Source of the DNA: Sphingobacteriales bacterium
Lineage (GTDB): Bacteria > Bacteroidota > Bacteroidia > Chitinophagales > Chitinophagaceae
Assembly: GCA_004144175.1 (NCBI GenBank)
Contig: SEFT01000001.1
Location: 62,001-126,000 of the forward strand
DNA length: 64,000 bases
Direction: 5' to 3'
Shown: piece by piece, positions 25,107-33,795 of the stretch
Layout of the letters: the number at the start of each line of letters is the position of its first letter
How positions within the stretch are numbered: position 1 is the first letter of the stretch
The notes under the pieces: generated by a model
The model's database searches: none
What the model was told of the DNA's origin: nothing
Seen by the model: the letters and a program-made list of their open reading frames with translations, nothing else
Made by a program: the position numbers and the translations under genes

Positions 25107-26036
25107 TGGGCTGTTGTCTTTAATGTAAATACGTCCTTTGTGCTGCTGCACGATCTTGGCCGTAAGGTAGAGCCCTAACCCCGTGCCTTTCGACTTGCGG
25201 GTTTCTTCATTACCGACACGGTAAAATTTATTGAATATTTTCCCTTTTTCTTTATCGGGTATGCCTGGGCCCTGGTCGGCCACCTGTAGTATAGCCATTT
25301 TGTTCTTATTGGTCAGGGTTACCTGTATAGGCTTGTCGGAAGGGGTATACTTTATCGCGTTTTCCAGCAGGTTGTTTACGGCCATCTGCAACAGCAGCTT
25401 ATCGCCCATCAGGTCGCTGTTTTGGAGTATGCCTTCTTCCATACGGCCGGGGTAGCGGCTGGCGTAGTCTCGCACGCTATCATCTACTATATCGGTAAAG
25501 CTCAGTTGTTCTTTTGCGGGTATATATTGCCGGCCTTCCATCTGCGAGGCCAGCAGCATATTGTTGCAAAGGTCATTCAGCCGGTTTGCTTCTTTGATGC
25601 AGCGGTCCATCAGCTGTTGCTTCTTATCCTCGTCGAGTTGATATTTTTGCAAGGTCTGGATGTTGAGCTTCATGGCTGCTATAGGCGACTTGAGTTCATG
25701 CGTTACTGACAACATGAAGTTGTTTTGCTGCCGCGAAAGACGAATACTTCTTTTAAACGAGGTAAATACAACCGCAGCGCCAATGAGAATTACCAACAGA
25801 AAGGTTGCACCCTCGCCAAAGTACTGTTTAGTTCTTCTGTCGCGTTTATCCGTTAGTTCCGTAAGACGGTTCTTATAAAAGGCGCTGTTGTATGTGCTGT
25901 CTACAGATGTATTCAGGATGATAAGCTCCTGAGTATATATCTGCTCGCTTTGCTTGCGCAGGCTGGTACCCCAAAACACAAGCGCAGCTATGATATAGCC
26001 AAGCAGTAGTAGATATAGGGTAGTGAAATAGCGCAT
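25068..26036 (-). CDS. Membrane sensor histidine kinase
   Basis: A 322-residue kinase with two membrane helices (about 6-24 and 76-93) enclosing a short periplasmic loop of about 50 residues. The HisKA domain has the phospho-accepting His113 in THELKSP, and the ATPase domain has the N box [13 protein letters not shown]1 DQGPGIP and G2 GTGLGLYL. There is no response regulator next to it, so it is an orphan. The short loop suggests membrane or protein sensing rather than ligand binding. It lies 20 bp downstream of gldH. Confidence 0.92.
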   Translation of the reverse strand: MRYFTTLYLLLLGYIIAALVFWGTSLRKQSEQIYTQELIILNTSVDSTYNSAFYKNRLTELTDKRDRRTKQYFGEGATFLLVILIGAAVVFTSFKRSIRLSRQQNNFMLSVTHELKSPIAAMKLNIQTLQKYQLDEDKKQQLMDRCIKEANRLNDLCNNMLLASQMEGRQYIPAKEQLSFTDIVDDSVRDYASRYPGRMEEGILQNSDLMGDKLLLQMAVNNLLENAIKYTPSDKPIQVTLTNKNKMAILQVADQGPGIPDKEKGKIFNKFYRVGNEETRKSKGTGLGLYLTAKIVQQHKGRIYIKDNSPSGAIFEICLPVS

Positions 26037-26056
26037 AGCATCCGCTGAATTTATAG

Positions 26057-26539
26057 TTAGTTATGGCCAGCCTTTTCTACCCTAAGGCCTACTTGCAATA
26101 TCTCGGGCAGCGGGTTTACGCGCATGTTTTGTTCCAGCTTTATCTCCCAAGTGCCTTTTTTTCTGAGTATGGCCGTGTCACCTTCCTGCGTTATGGGCAT
26201 GCGCTGCTCCCATATTTCGCCCATGCCACGCCCCAGCCATTTACCATCGTGCTCGGCCAGTGGCACTTCTATCCTGCTTCTCTTAAAAACAGTATCACCG
26301 GGTGCTTTGGTATGTATCCACATCCAGATATTAGAATATGGGTAAGCCTCGGTATGCCTTATGACGAAGTATATATTATACAGTGAGTTGGAGTCGGTAA
26401 TGTCGAACTTAAAAGATGGCTGGTAATTGTATTGCCAGCTATTCTTCGGGATAGGATATTGCTTTTGATATACAGGCGAAGGAAGGCATCCCGTAAGGAG
26501 ACACATCCCTATCAATAAAGACAATACAACTCGATACAT
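26057..26539 (-). CDS. gldH: Gliding motility lipoprotein GldH
   Basis: A 160-residue lipoprotein with a signal peptide and lipobox LTGC (Cys18). The body matches GldH: YPIPKNSWQYNYQPSFKFDITDSNSLYNIYFVIRHTEAYPYSNIW is the family's characteristic opening, read here in pieces, and MGEIWEQRMPI follows. In Flavobacterium, GldH is required for gliding, though its exact role is not settled. It sits between the YicC-family gene and the histidine kinase gene on the same strand. No other gld gene is nearby, so presence does not prove gliding. Confidence 0.88.
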   Translation of the reverse strand: MYRVVLSLLIGMCLLTGCLPSPVYQKQYPIPKNSWQYNYQPSFKFDITDSNSLYNIYFVIRHTEAYPYSNIWMWIHTKAPGDTVFKRSRIEVPLAEHDGKWLGRGMGEIWEQRMPITQEGDTAILRKKGTWEIKLEQNMRVNPLPEILQVGLRVEKAGHN

Positions 26540-26594
26540 GAATTTTATAATAATTGCAGCAGCTGCAAAACTACGTTAACTACAAATTTGGTGG

Positions 26595-27470
26595 CTATAG
26601 TATGTTTAAGACCTGTTCCTTGGCTTTTTCCAGTTCGTCTTTCATACTGATGACGAGCTGCTGTATCTCGGCCTGATTGGCTTTAGCGCCGAGTGTATTT
26701 ATCTCGCGGCCTATTTCCTGTAGTATAAAGCCTAGGATCTTTCCTTTGGAGGTGCCTTCTTTTTCTACTGTAGCGTAGAAATATTGGCAGTGTTGCTTTA
26801 GTCTTGTTTTCTCTTCCGAAAAGTCGATACGCTCCAGGTAGTAGATCATCTCCTGCTCAAAGCGGTTGGGGTCGATGCCATCTTTACCCACCGCATCCTG
26901 CAAAGATTGAGATATCCTGCTGCGTATTTTATCAGAGCGTTTGGCTTCCAGCGGCAGTATAGCTTCCAGCAGCTTTTCGATATTCTGTATCCGCTGATGC
27001 AGGTCTTTGTGCAGGGCGGCACCTTCATTTTTGCGATGCTCCATCAGGTGGGTAGCTGCTTCTTCCAGCACCTTCTCTACTTGCAGCCAGTCTTGTTCCG
27101 GCAATACATCCTGATCCGCAGCTACTACTTCGGGCATACGCATCAAGGTGCTTAGTATATTATCCTCCTGTATGCCCAGCTTTTTCGATATCTGCTGCAT
27201 GCTTTGATAGTAGAAGATAGCCAAGTCAGTATTTACCACCATTGGCTTAGCTGCGCCATCCTGACGGATGGATATCATCAGATCGATAGTACCGCGCATC
27301 AGCTTGTTGCTGAGCAGGGTTCTTATATCCAATTCGTACGACCGGAGTATCGGTGGCAGTTTGGTAACAATATCAAATTGTTTGCCGTTCAGCGATTTCA
27401 TTTCTACTACTACGTGGCGGCCATTTACAGTAGCCTCAGAGCGGCCAAATCCTGTCATCGAGTACAGCAT
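26595..27470 (-). CDS. YicC/YloC-family endoribonuclease
   Basis: A 291-residue protein starting MLYSMTGFGRSEA, the family signature. The middle has the NGKQFD and RGTIDLMISIRQDG strands, and the C-terminal DUF1732 domain (about 200-291) has the GKILGFILQEIGREINTLGAKAN motif. E. coli YicC is an endoribonuclease, with the motif region binding the metal. It is the first gene of the run leading to gldH and the kinase (all minus strand). Confidence 0.92.
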   Translation of the reverse strand: MLYSMTGFGRSEATVNGRHVVVEMKSLNGKQFDIVTKLPPILRSYELDIRTLLSNKLMRGTIDLMISIRQDGAAKPMVVNTDLAIFYYQSMQQISKKLGIQEDNILSTLMRMPEVVAADQDVLPEQDWLQVEKVLEEAATHLMEHRKNEGAALHKDLHQRIQNIEKLLEAILPLEAKRSDKIRSRISQSLQDAVGKDGIDPNRFEQEMIYYLERIDFSEEKTRLKQHCQYFYATVEKEGTSKGKILGFILQEIGREINTLGAKANQAEIQQLVISMKDELEKAKEQVLNIL

Positions 27471-27603
27471 GTCGAAAATTATTGTGGAAACAAAAAAACG
27501 AAGCTTTTGGTATAAAAAGAACTAAAGTAAACTATTAAAGTAAAAAGCATTTAAAATACTCTTAAAACGGGCTTGGATACTAGCTATAGCAGAGATAAAT
27601 AGT

Positions 27604-27611
27604 TATTTTTG
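27604..27611 (+). promoter_or_regulatory. -7 box of the EnvC-like gene
   Basis: TATTTTTG is a perfect TAnnTTTG match ending 22 bp before the ATG at 27634. A CTTG at 27572 is too far away to be its -33. Confidence 0.4.
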
Positions 27612-27633
27612 TTAGCTACAAAAGAAAGTCTGG

Positions 27634-29028
27634 ATGCGCATCATTGCACTCATCATATATATATTATTGGCTTTGCCTGCCCTAGCTCAGCAGCAGCCCA
27701 GCCGTTCCGACCTGGAGAAGCGGCGGCAAAGCATCATGGAATCTATCCGCATTACGGAACAGCAACTGGAAGCTACTAAGAAGGACAAGAATGCTACTAT
27801 GGGCCAGCTGCGTGCGCTGAAGAGCAAGCTTGCCGAGCGCCAGCGTTTGATCAATAATATGAACGAAGAGATCGACCATATTAACAACAATATCAAATCT
27901 TCTTCGAACGAGGTAACTAAGCTGCAACAGAACCTTGAGGTGCTTAAGATGCGCTATGCACAATCAGTGCGATATGCATATAAGACCCGTAGTTCTTACG
28001 ACATGCTGGCTTTTCTGTTTTCATCTGACGACTTTAACGAAGCTATGCGCAGGCTGAAGTACCTGAAGAAATACCGTGACTATCGCAAGCGTCAAGCCGA
28101 AGATATACGCCTTACCCAAAACAGGATAGAAAATAAAATAACTGACCTGAATCATCAAAAGAGCGAGAAAGACGTATTGCTTACTGCCGAAGAGCAGCAG
28201 AAGAAAGTACTGCAAAACGAATCGAACGAGACGAACCAGGTTGTGCTTCAACTGAAGGGCAAGGAAAGAGAACTGATGAATGAGATAGCTGCAAATAAGA
28301 AGTCGGCGAAGCAGCTCGATAGGGCGGTGGCAGAGATCATACGCCGCGAAATGGAGATAGCACGTAAGAAGGCAGAGGAAGAGCAGCGCAGGCGTGCTGA
28401 AGAAGAGGCACGCCGTGCAGCAGCCAATACTGGTGGCTATGGCGCTAGTTTGCCGGGAGGACGTACGACCCCTGCCAATAATACATCCAAGCCGCCTGCG
28501 GGCAGTACGGCTAAGTTGCCTGGCGGTTCTGAGACGAATGCTCCTGTAGCTAGTGCGCGACCTAAGCCTGCACCGGTTAGCTACAATTTATCGATGACGC
28601 CTGAAGCTGCGGCACTTTCCAGCAGCTTTGAAAACAATAGGGGACGATTGCCTTGGCCGGTTGAAAAGGGTTTTATCTCTGACGCTTTTGGTACACATCG
28701 CCACCCGGTAGCCGAAAAAGTTATGATAGAAAACAATGGTGTAGATATTACCACCAGCAACGGAGCTACAGCAAGAGCGGTATTTGAAGGTACGGTCTCT
28801 AAAGTATTCTATATTCCTGGTATGGAATGGAACGTGCTGGTGAACCATGGGCGCTACTTTACACTATATTCTAAACTCGCCAATGTTACTGTGAAGAATA
28901 ACCAGGATATTAAAACTAAGCAGGTAATAGGCACCGTAAGTAACAATGAAGAAGGGCAGGCAGTGATGAACTTCCAGGTATGGAAGGATGGAGCAAAGAT
29001 GGACCCTGCCGGTTGGATAGCACGATAA
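27634..29028 (+). CDS. envC: EnvC-like murein hydrolase activator, coiled coil plus degenerate LytM
   Basis: A periplasmic 464-residue protein: signal peptide (1-19), long coiled coil (about 22-250, with Lys/Glu heptads), a disordered Gly/Pro/Ala linker (about 260-330), and a C-terminal LytM/M23 fold (about 350-464). The zinc ligands of M23 peptidases are lost: the HxxxD motif reads NNGVD (Asn367 for His), the Y-x-H position reads YSKL (Lys414) and HxH reads VMN (Val444, Asn446). A missing active site is characteristic of EnvC, which activates amidases rather than cutting murein. It is therefore likely a division-associated amidase activator. The gene is monocistronic with a strong terminator. 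Confidence 0.85.
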   Translation: MRIIALIIYILLALPALAQQQPSRSDLEKRRQSIMESIRITEQQLEATKKDKNATMGQLRALKSKLAERQRLINNMNEEIDHINNNIKSSSNEVTKLQQNLEVLKMRYAQSVRYAYKTRSSYDMLAFLFSSDDFNEAMRRLKYLKKYRDYRKRQAEDIRLTQNRIENKITDLNHQKSEKDVLLTAEEQQKKVLQNESNETNQVVLQLKGKERELMNEIAANKKSAKQLDRAVAEIIRREMEIARKKAEEEQRRRAEEEARRAAANTGGYGASLPGGRTTPANNTSKPPAGSTAKLPGGSETNAPVASARPKPAPVSYNLSMTPEAAALSSSFENNRGRLPWPVEKGFISDAFGTHRHPVAEKVMIENNGVDITTSNGATARAVFEGTVSKVFYIPGMEWNVLVNHGRYFTLYSKLANVTVKNNQDIKTKQVIGTVSNNEEGQAVMNFQVWKDGAKMDPAGWIAR

Positions 29029-29042
29029 TTTAAAAGCTATAT

Positions 29043-29082
29043 AAAAAAGCGCCGTCCCGAGACTTCGGGACGGCGCTTTTTT
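29043..29082. terminator. Bidirectional terminator after envC
   Basis: A GC-rich stem of about 14 bp (AAGCGCCGTCCCGA / TCGGGACGGCGCTT) with runs of A before and T after, so it can serve both the plus-strand envC gene and the minus-strand small gene at 29102. Confidence 0.9.
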
Positions 29083-29101
29083 ATACAGTCTAAACAATTA
29101 T

Positions 29102-29260
29102 CTAAATTCTGTCTTTGCTGTTTTCGAGCACAGCTTCCAAAAATTCTTTCCGTTTTTCCTGCTCTTCAGTTTCCGTTTGTTCCCTGCTGCGCCTCTGCCA
29201 GTCAGCAAAGAAGTGCGCCAGCGGCAGTGTCAATAATAATGCAATGATCAGAAGAAGCAT
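29102..29260 (-). CDS. Small single-helix protein downstream of korA
   Basis: A 52-residue open reading frame, ATG at 29260 and TAG at 29102-29104. It has an N-terminal membrane helix (MLLLIIALLLTLPLAHFF) and a strongly charged tail with a QRRSREQTETEEQEKRK stretch that probably forms a helix. It starts 24 bp after the korA stop codon, on the same strand, and ends just before a bidirectional terminator, so it would be the last gene of a korA operon. The composition is protein-like, but no homologue is recognised. The call rests on position and composition only. Confidence 0.5.
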   Translation of the reverse strand: MLLLIIALLLTLPLAHFFADWQRRSREQTETEEQEKRKEFLEAVLENSKDRI

Positions 29261-29284
29261 TACTAAAGATAAGGATTTTTGTAA

Positions 29285-31129
29285 TTACAAAATATCACTT
29301 ATCGCTTTCACTAGCTCAGTACGCGTTATAGGCACACCTTTTATCTTGTTAAAGCCCACAGCATCAATAAGATAGCGGTCGCGAATAACCTTTATTAATT
29401 GTCCGTTATTTATTTCCGGTATCAACACTTTCTTGTATTTACCCAGCATTTCGCCCAAGTTTCTCGGGAATGGGCGAACATAACGCAGATGTGCATGTGC
29501 CACCGCCTTGCCCTGCGCCTGCAACTCTGCCACTGCGCTCTTGATAGCGCCATAGGTAGAGCCCCAGCCCAGCACCAATATATCGCCTGTTTCTGGGCCG
29601 CTGTCCAGTGTTTGCAGTGGGATGTAGTCAGCTATCTTCTCCACCTTTGCTTCACGGGTCTTTACCATATGCTGGTGGTTCTCGTTATCGTAAGAGACGT
29701 TACCCGTAATGTCTTCTTTCTCCAACCCGCCTATACGATGCTCAAGGCCTGCAGTGCCCGGTACGGCCCAGGGGCGAACCAGTTTTTCATCCCTTTTGTA
29801 AGGCAGAAATTTCTCTTCGCCTTCGTCTAGTCCTTTCTTAAATGTAACCTTGATCGGCTCCAGGTCGTCGCTCTTAGGGTAGCGCCAGGGCTCAGCGCCA
29901 TTAGCGATATAGCCATCGCTCAACAGGATGACAGGTGTCATGTGCTGCACAGCTATGCGTACGGCCTCGTAGGCTGCAAAGAAACAATCGCTGGGGGTAG
30001 ATGCAGAAATGACCGGCATCGGGCACTCGCCATTGCGACCGTAGTAGGCCTGTAGCAAGTCGCTCTGTTCTGTTTTGGTAGGCAGCCCTGTTGATGGTCC
30101 ACCACGCTGTATGTTTATAATCAGTAAGGGTATTTCCAGCATCATGGCTAGGCCCATAGCTTCTGTCTTCAACGCCATGCCGGGGCCCGATGTAGTAGTT
30201 ACACCAAGGCTGCCGCCATAAGAAGCGCCTATGGCAGAAGTAATACCTGCTATCTCATCCTCAGCCTGGAATGTACGGATACCAAAATTTTTCAGCTTCG
30301 ACAGATCGTGCAGGATGTCAGATGCAGGTGTAATTGGGTAAGTACCCAGGAACAGCGGCAGCATCGATTTTTCACTGGCAGCTACCAAGCCGTAAGCTAA
30401 TGCGGTATTACCTGTAATACTGCGATACTTGCCCGGTGGCAGCTTCGCTTTCTCCACCCTATAGCGTGTTGAAAAAGCCTCCACAGTATCGGCATAGTTG
30501 TAGCCGGCCTGTAGCGACCTGATATTACTTTCGAGTATCTCCGGCTTTTTGCCAAACTTGTCATGCAGGAAAGAAAAAGTGCTGGTAAGGTCGCGGTTGT
30601 ACAGCCAGTACAGGAAGCCCAGTACGAACATGTTCTTCGCCCTGTCCTTTTCCTTTACACCAAGCTGAATATCTTTCAGCGCTTCGCGCGTCAGTTTCGT
30701 AACGTCAATCTTATGCAGCTCGTAACCTTGCAGTGAGCCATCTTCTATCGGGTTCACACCGTCAGGATAATTAGCAAGCCTAAGGTTTTTAGAGTCAAAC
30801 CCGTCGGTGTTTGCTATAATGATGCCGCCGGGCTTCAGGCTTTTCAGGTTTACCTTCAGCGCTGCGGCGTTCATGGCCACCAGTACATCACAGTTATCGC
30901 CCGGTGTAAAAATCCTGTTGCTGGAAAAATGGAGCTGGTAACCGCTCACCCCCGGTACCGTACCTTGCGGGGCGCGTATCTCGGCCGGGAAATCCGGGAA
31001 TGTAGAAAGGTCATTACCTATAAGCGCAGTATTGTTGGTAAACTGGCTTCCTGTAAGTTGCATACCATCACCGCTGTCACCGGCAAATTTTATTACAACA
31101 TCTTCAACGATCTGAGTAGGAACAGACAT
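29285..31129 (-). CDS. korA: 2-oxoacid:ferredoxin oxidoreductase, fused gamma/alpha subunit
   Basis: About 614 residues when started at the ATG at 31129 (MSVPTQIVEDVV). The upstream ATG at 31171 would precede the promoter -7 box at 31147-31154. Domain order is gamma (about 1-190; FAGDSGDGMQLTGSQ), then alpha (PP-like; TGNTALAYGLVAA, GTYPITPASDILH, TSGPGMALKTEAMGLA), then a transketolase-type C-terminus. It transfers electrons from 2-oxoglutarate, or a similar oxoacid, to ferredoxin with CoA. The beta (TPP-binding) subunit gene is not adjacent on this strand, which is unusual. The substrate is inferred from family resemblance only. Confidence 0.88.
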   Translation of the reverse strand: MSVPTQIVEDVVIKFAGDSGDGMQLTGSQFTNNTALIGNDLSTFPDFPAEIRAPQGTVPGVSGYQLHFSSNRIFTPGDNCDVLVAMNAAALKVNLKSLKPGGIIIANTDGFDSKNLRLANYPDGVNPIEDGSLQGYELHKIDVTKLTREALKDIQLGVKEKDRAKNMFVLGFLYWLYNRDLTSTFSFLHDKFGKKPEILESNIRSLQAGYNYADTVEAFSTRYRVEKAKLPPGKYRSITGNTALAYGLVAASEKSMLPLFLGTYPITPASDILHDLSKLKNFGIRTFQAEDEIAGITSAIGASYGGSLGVTTTSGPGMALKTEAMGLAMMLEIPLLIINIQRGGPSTGLPTKTEQSDLLQAYYGRNGECPMPVISASTPSDCFFAAYEAVRIAVQHMTPVILLSDGYIANGAEPWRYPKSDDLEPIKVTFKKGLDEGEEKFLPYKRDEKLVRPWAVPGTAGLEHRIGGLEKEDITGNVSYDNENHQHMVKTREAKVEKIADYIPLQTLDSGPETGDILVLGWGSTYGAIKSAVAELQAQGKAVAHAHLRYVRPFPRNLGEMLGKYKKVLIPEINNGQLIKVIRDRYLIDAVGFNKIKGVPITRTELVKAISDIL

Positions 31130-31146
31130 AAAAATTAAATGCTGCA

Positions 31147-31154
31147 CAAAGGTA
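31147..31154 (-). promoter_or_regulatory. -7 box of korA
   Basis: TACCTTTG (minus strand) is a perfect TAnnTTTG match 17 bp before the ATG at 31129, which decides the start choice. Confidence 0.5.
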
Positions 31155-31355
31155 GGCTTTTTAGCGCTCAAGGCACTATCTGGCGCATATTACATTCAAA
31201 TGGAGGCATAGCCGTAAATAATTCATTAGTAAACGGTAATAGTGCCTCACAGCACTGTCAAAAAAGGGTTGGATGCAAATTTCACCCATACCCAAATTGC
31301 TATTCCTCGGGCTTTTAGCGTAGGTTTGCTTATACAGTTTGTTTTATATCTCCGC

Positions 31356-33341
31356 ATGCGTTTTTCGAGACTGATCTTAGTTTTCCTCGTATTTTTTTTC
31401 AATACCGGTTTGGCACAGGTTTCACCTAATGCCAAACAACCCCGCATACTTGTTTTGGTGGATGGGTCTTCGTCCATGCTCAATTCCTGGCAAAAAACTG
31501 ACGACCGCTTTAAGGCAGCCGGATTAATAGTAGAAAAACTGATAGATAGTATATACTCGGTGAACGACCAGGTGGAGTTTGCTCTTAGGGTATATGGGCA
31601 CCAGCACCCTGCACAGGAAAACAACTGTGTAGATACAAAAACAGAAGTAAGATTTACCAAGAAGAACAAAACCCAGATGGAGCTGAGGATGGCAAGCCTG
31701 CATCCCCGTGGTGTATCGCCCATTGCTTATTCAATAAAGCAGGCAGCAGAAAACGACATGCTGGACCCTGATAATAATACTTATAGCCTGATATTGATAA
31801 CCGACGGGGGAGAAAGTTGTGGCGGGGATATATGCGCTGTAGCCAGGGAACTACTGGAAAAAAAGATCAGTTTTAAACCATACATCCTTAGCCTGGTAGA
31901 CCATGCACCATTGCGCCAACAGTATGAATGCCTGGGCGAATATATACTGGTGACTAAACCGGGCGATATACCTTCGATGGTAGGGAAAATAGTAGACTCG
32001 TACAGGCCGATGCTAGCCATGGCTAAGATAGACCCTAAGCTATTGCAGACGGCAATAGCTGCTGCTCCAAGCCCGCTTAAAGTAAAGTCGCCGGCATTCA
32101 AAGTAGCGGTTGAGACTGAAAAAGCGCCTGAGCCGCCAAAACCACAAGTACCTGAACCAGCACCATTGCCTAAGACTGAAATAAGCAACCTGGCACTGGC
32201 GCAATCCAGGCAGTTTCCTCAGATGTTTGTGATACAGGCTTTCCGCCCGGTGGCATTACCACCTGCAAGGATACCCGTGGCTGAAGCAGAGCCGCCTATT
32301 GTAACAACTATAGCTGTTACTACACCAGCACCTTCAGGGCCTACAAGGTTAGTAATACCGAATACGAATAAAGGTGAAGCTCCGAAGTTAGAGGCTCCAA
32401 AAACGGAGGCCCCGAAACAAGTGCCGCCAAAGGCGGAGGCTCCAAAACCAGAGGTACCCAAACCGGTAGCTCCAAAGCCGGAGGTTGCCAAACCTGTGAA
32501 GCCCACGCCAAAGCCAACCGTGGCCACGAGCGCCAAGCCTGTAGTAGAGCCAGAACCTAAGCCTAAAGAAGCCACGTTTACAGTTGACAGAGAAGACGCT
32601 AAGGAGACAACCCTTGAGGTTTACCTTACTAATGGAAAAGGGAAATTTTATAAGACTACACCACAATTGCTATTACTGGATGCAAAAACAGGTAAGCCGG
32701 TATCTAAATTCTACCGTACAACAGATGCATCAGGTAATCCGGATCCGCAGAAACAAATTACGCCGGGCATTTATAACCTGACCGTAGCCAGCAAATCAAA
32801 CCTGGTAGTGAAAAACGTAGAAATAAAAGAGTTTGCACGGAACAAGGTAAATATAATCGTCGGGAAGGCATCGCTGATATTTACCTACCAAGGCAACCTT
32901 AAGCGACCCGTAAATGAATATGTTGCAATCGTCAATCGTCGTTTTGAAGCTGGCCCTACCATCAGGCAGCAGTGTACGCAGGAACTAGAGTACGAGCCGG
33001 GCAACTATTATATTGAAGTAAATACCCTGCCTATTTTCAAAAGAAATCTTGATCTGGAATTTGATTACACGTACGACTTGCAAATACCTGAAGATGGATT
33101 CGTGAACTTTACAAACACAAATGCTGTTGGTAAGGTACGCTTGTATATGCCTCTGGGCGACCAGTTTTTGCAGTTTCATGCGCTAACTGTGCCAGGTAAT
33201 GCAGATGGGCAAAAGCTCAAATTACAGCCGGGTACTTATGAGGCACATTTTATAAAAAATCCTAACCTGCCATTACAAGACGATACAGTGATAAGATTTA
33301 ATGTGAAGAGTAATCAAATAACTGACCTCGAACTGCAATAA
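31356..33341 (+). CDS. Secreted VWA-domain protein with Pro/Lys-rich linker
   Basis: About 661 residues from the ATG at 31356, which gives a normal signal peptide ending GLAQ; an in-frame ATG at 31242 would add a long non-signal stretch. A von Willebrand A domain (about 25-215) carries a MIDAS metal site DGSSSM (Asp36) and ITDGGES. A long disordered linker (about 280-410) with repeated EAPK/VAPKP/KPTPKP units follows. The C-terminal ~250 residues look like beta-sandwich domains, with a carboxypeptidase-like PQLLLLDAKTGKPVSKFYRTTD segment. It is probably a periplasmic or surface adhesion protein. No T9SS sorting domain is obvious. Confidence 0.8.
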   Translation: MRFSRLILVFLVFFFNTGLAQVSPNAKQPRILVLVDGSSSMLNSWQKTDDRFKAAGLIVEKLIDSIYSVNDQVEFALRVYGHQHPAQENNCVDTKTEVRFTKKNKTQMELRMASLHPRGVSPIAYSIKQAAENDMLDPDNNTYSLILITDGGESCGGDICAVARELLEKKISFKPYILSLVDHAPLRQQYECLGEYILVTKPGDIPSMVGKIVDSYRPMLAMAKIDPKLLQTAIAAAPSPLKVKSPAFKVAVETEKAPEPPKPQVPEPAPLPKTEISNLALAQSRQFPQMFVIQAFRPVALPPARIPVAEAEPPIVTTIAVTTPAPSGPTRLVIPNTNKGEAPKLEAPKTEAPKQVPPKAEAPKPEVPKPVAPKPEVAKPVKPTPKPTVATSAKPVVEPEPKPKEATFTVDREDAKETTLEVYLTNGKGKFYKTTPQLLLLDAKTGKPVSKFYRTTDASGNPDPQKQITPGIYNLTVASKSNLVVKNVEIKEFARNKVNIIVGKASLIFTYQGNLKRPVNEYVAIVNRRFEAGPTIRQQCTQELEYEPGNYYIEVNTLPIFKRNLDLEFDYTYDLQIPEDGFVNFTNTNAVGKVRLYMPLGDQFLQFHALTVPGNADGQKLKLQPGTYEAHFIKNPNLPLQDDTVIRFNVKSNQITDLELQ

Positions 33342-33351
33342 ACGCACATGT

Positions 33352-33795
33352 ATGGATGACATAAAGATCAGGCAAATAGCTGTTGATGATGTGTACTATT
33401 CACAGATATATGATTTGAGAGAAGAGGTGCTGCGGAAGCCAATAGGCCTGTCGCTGAAGAATGAGGACCTGAGTGGCGATGCGGACGACATTATCCTTGG
33501 TGCGATACTGGATAACAAAGTTGTTGGCTGCCTGATGATACATCCTACAGATGCAGTGCACAAGGTAAAGATACGGCAGATGGCTGTTGCAGACGAATGG
33601 CAAGGCAAGGGGCTGGGCAGGATGCTGATGACCGAAGCAGAGCAACATTCGTGGCGCAACAACAAAACGCATATTATTCTTCATGCCCGCGTTACCGCTC
33701 AGCCGTTTTATGATAAGCTCGGATACCATACTACGAGTGATGTGTTTACGGAAGTAGGCATACCACATGTGGTAATGGAAAAAATGAAGCCTTGA
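33352..33795 (+). CDS. GNAT-family N-acetyltransferase
   Basis: A 147-residue acyl-CoA-dependent acetyltransferase. The GNAT core is clear: a strand with MIHPTDAVHKVKIRQMAV and motif A as VADEWQGKGLGRMLM, followed by motif B around YDKLGYHTTSDVF. It resembles ElaA-like small acetyltransferases. The stop codon TGA overlaps the TTG start of the next gene (TTGA), so translation is probably coupled. The substrate is unknown. Confidence 0.9.
   Translation: MDDIKIRQIAVDDVYYSQIYDLREEVLRKPIGLSLKNEDLSGDADDIILGAILDNKVVGCLMIHPTDAVHKVKIRQMAVADEWQGKGLGRMLMTEAEQHSWRNNKTHIILHARVTAQPFYDKLGYHTTSDVFTEVGIPHVVMEKMKP

Noticed and set aside
31130-31171. Longer korA start at 31171
   Set aside because: The -7 box at 31147-31154 lies inside this extension, so the ATG at 31129 is preferred.
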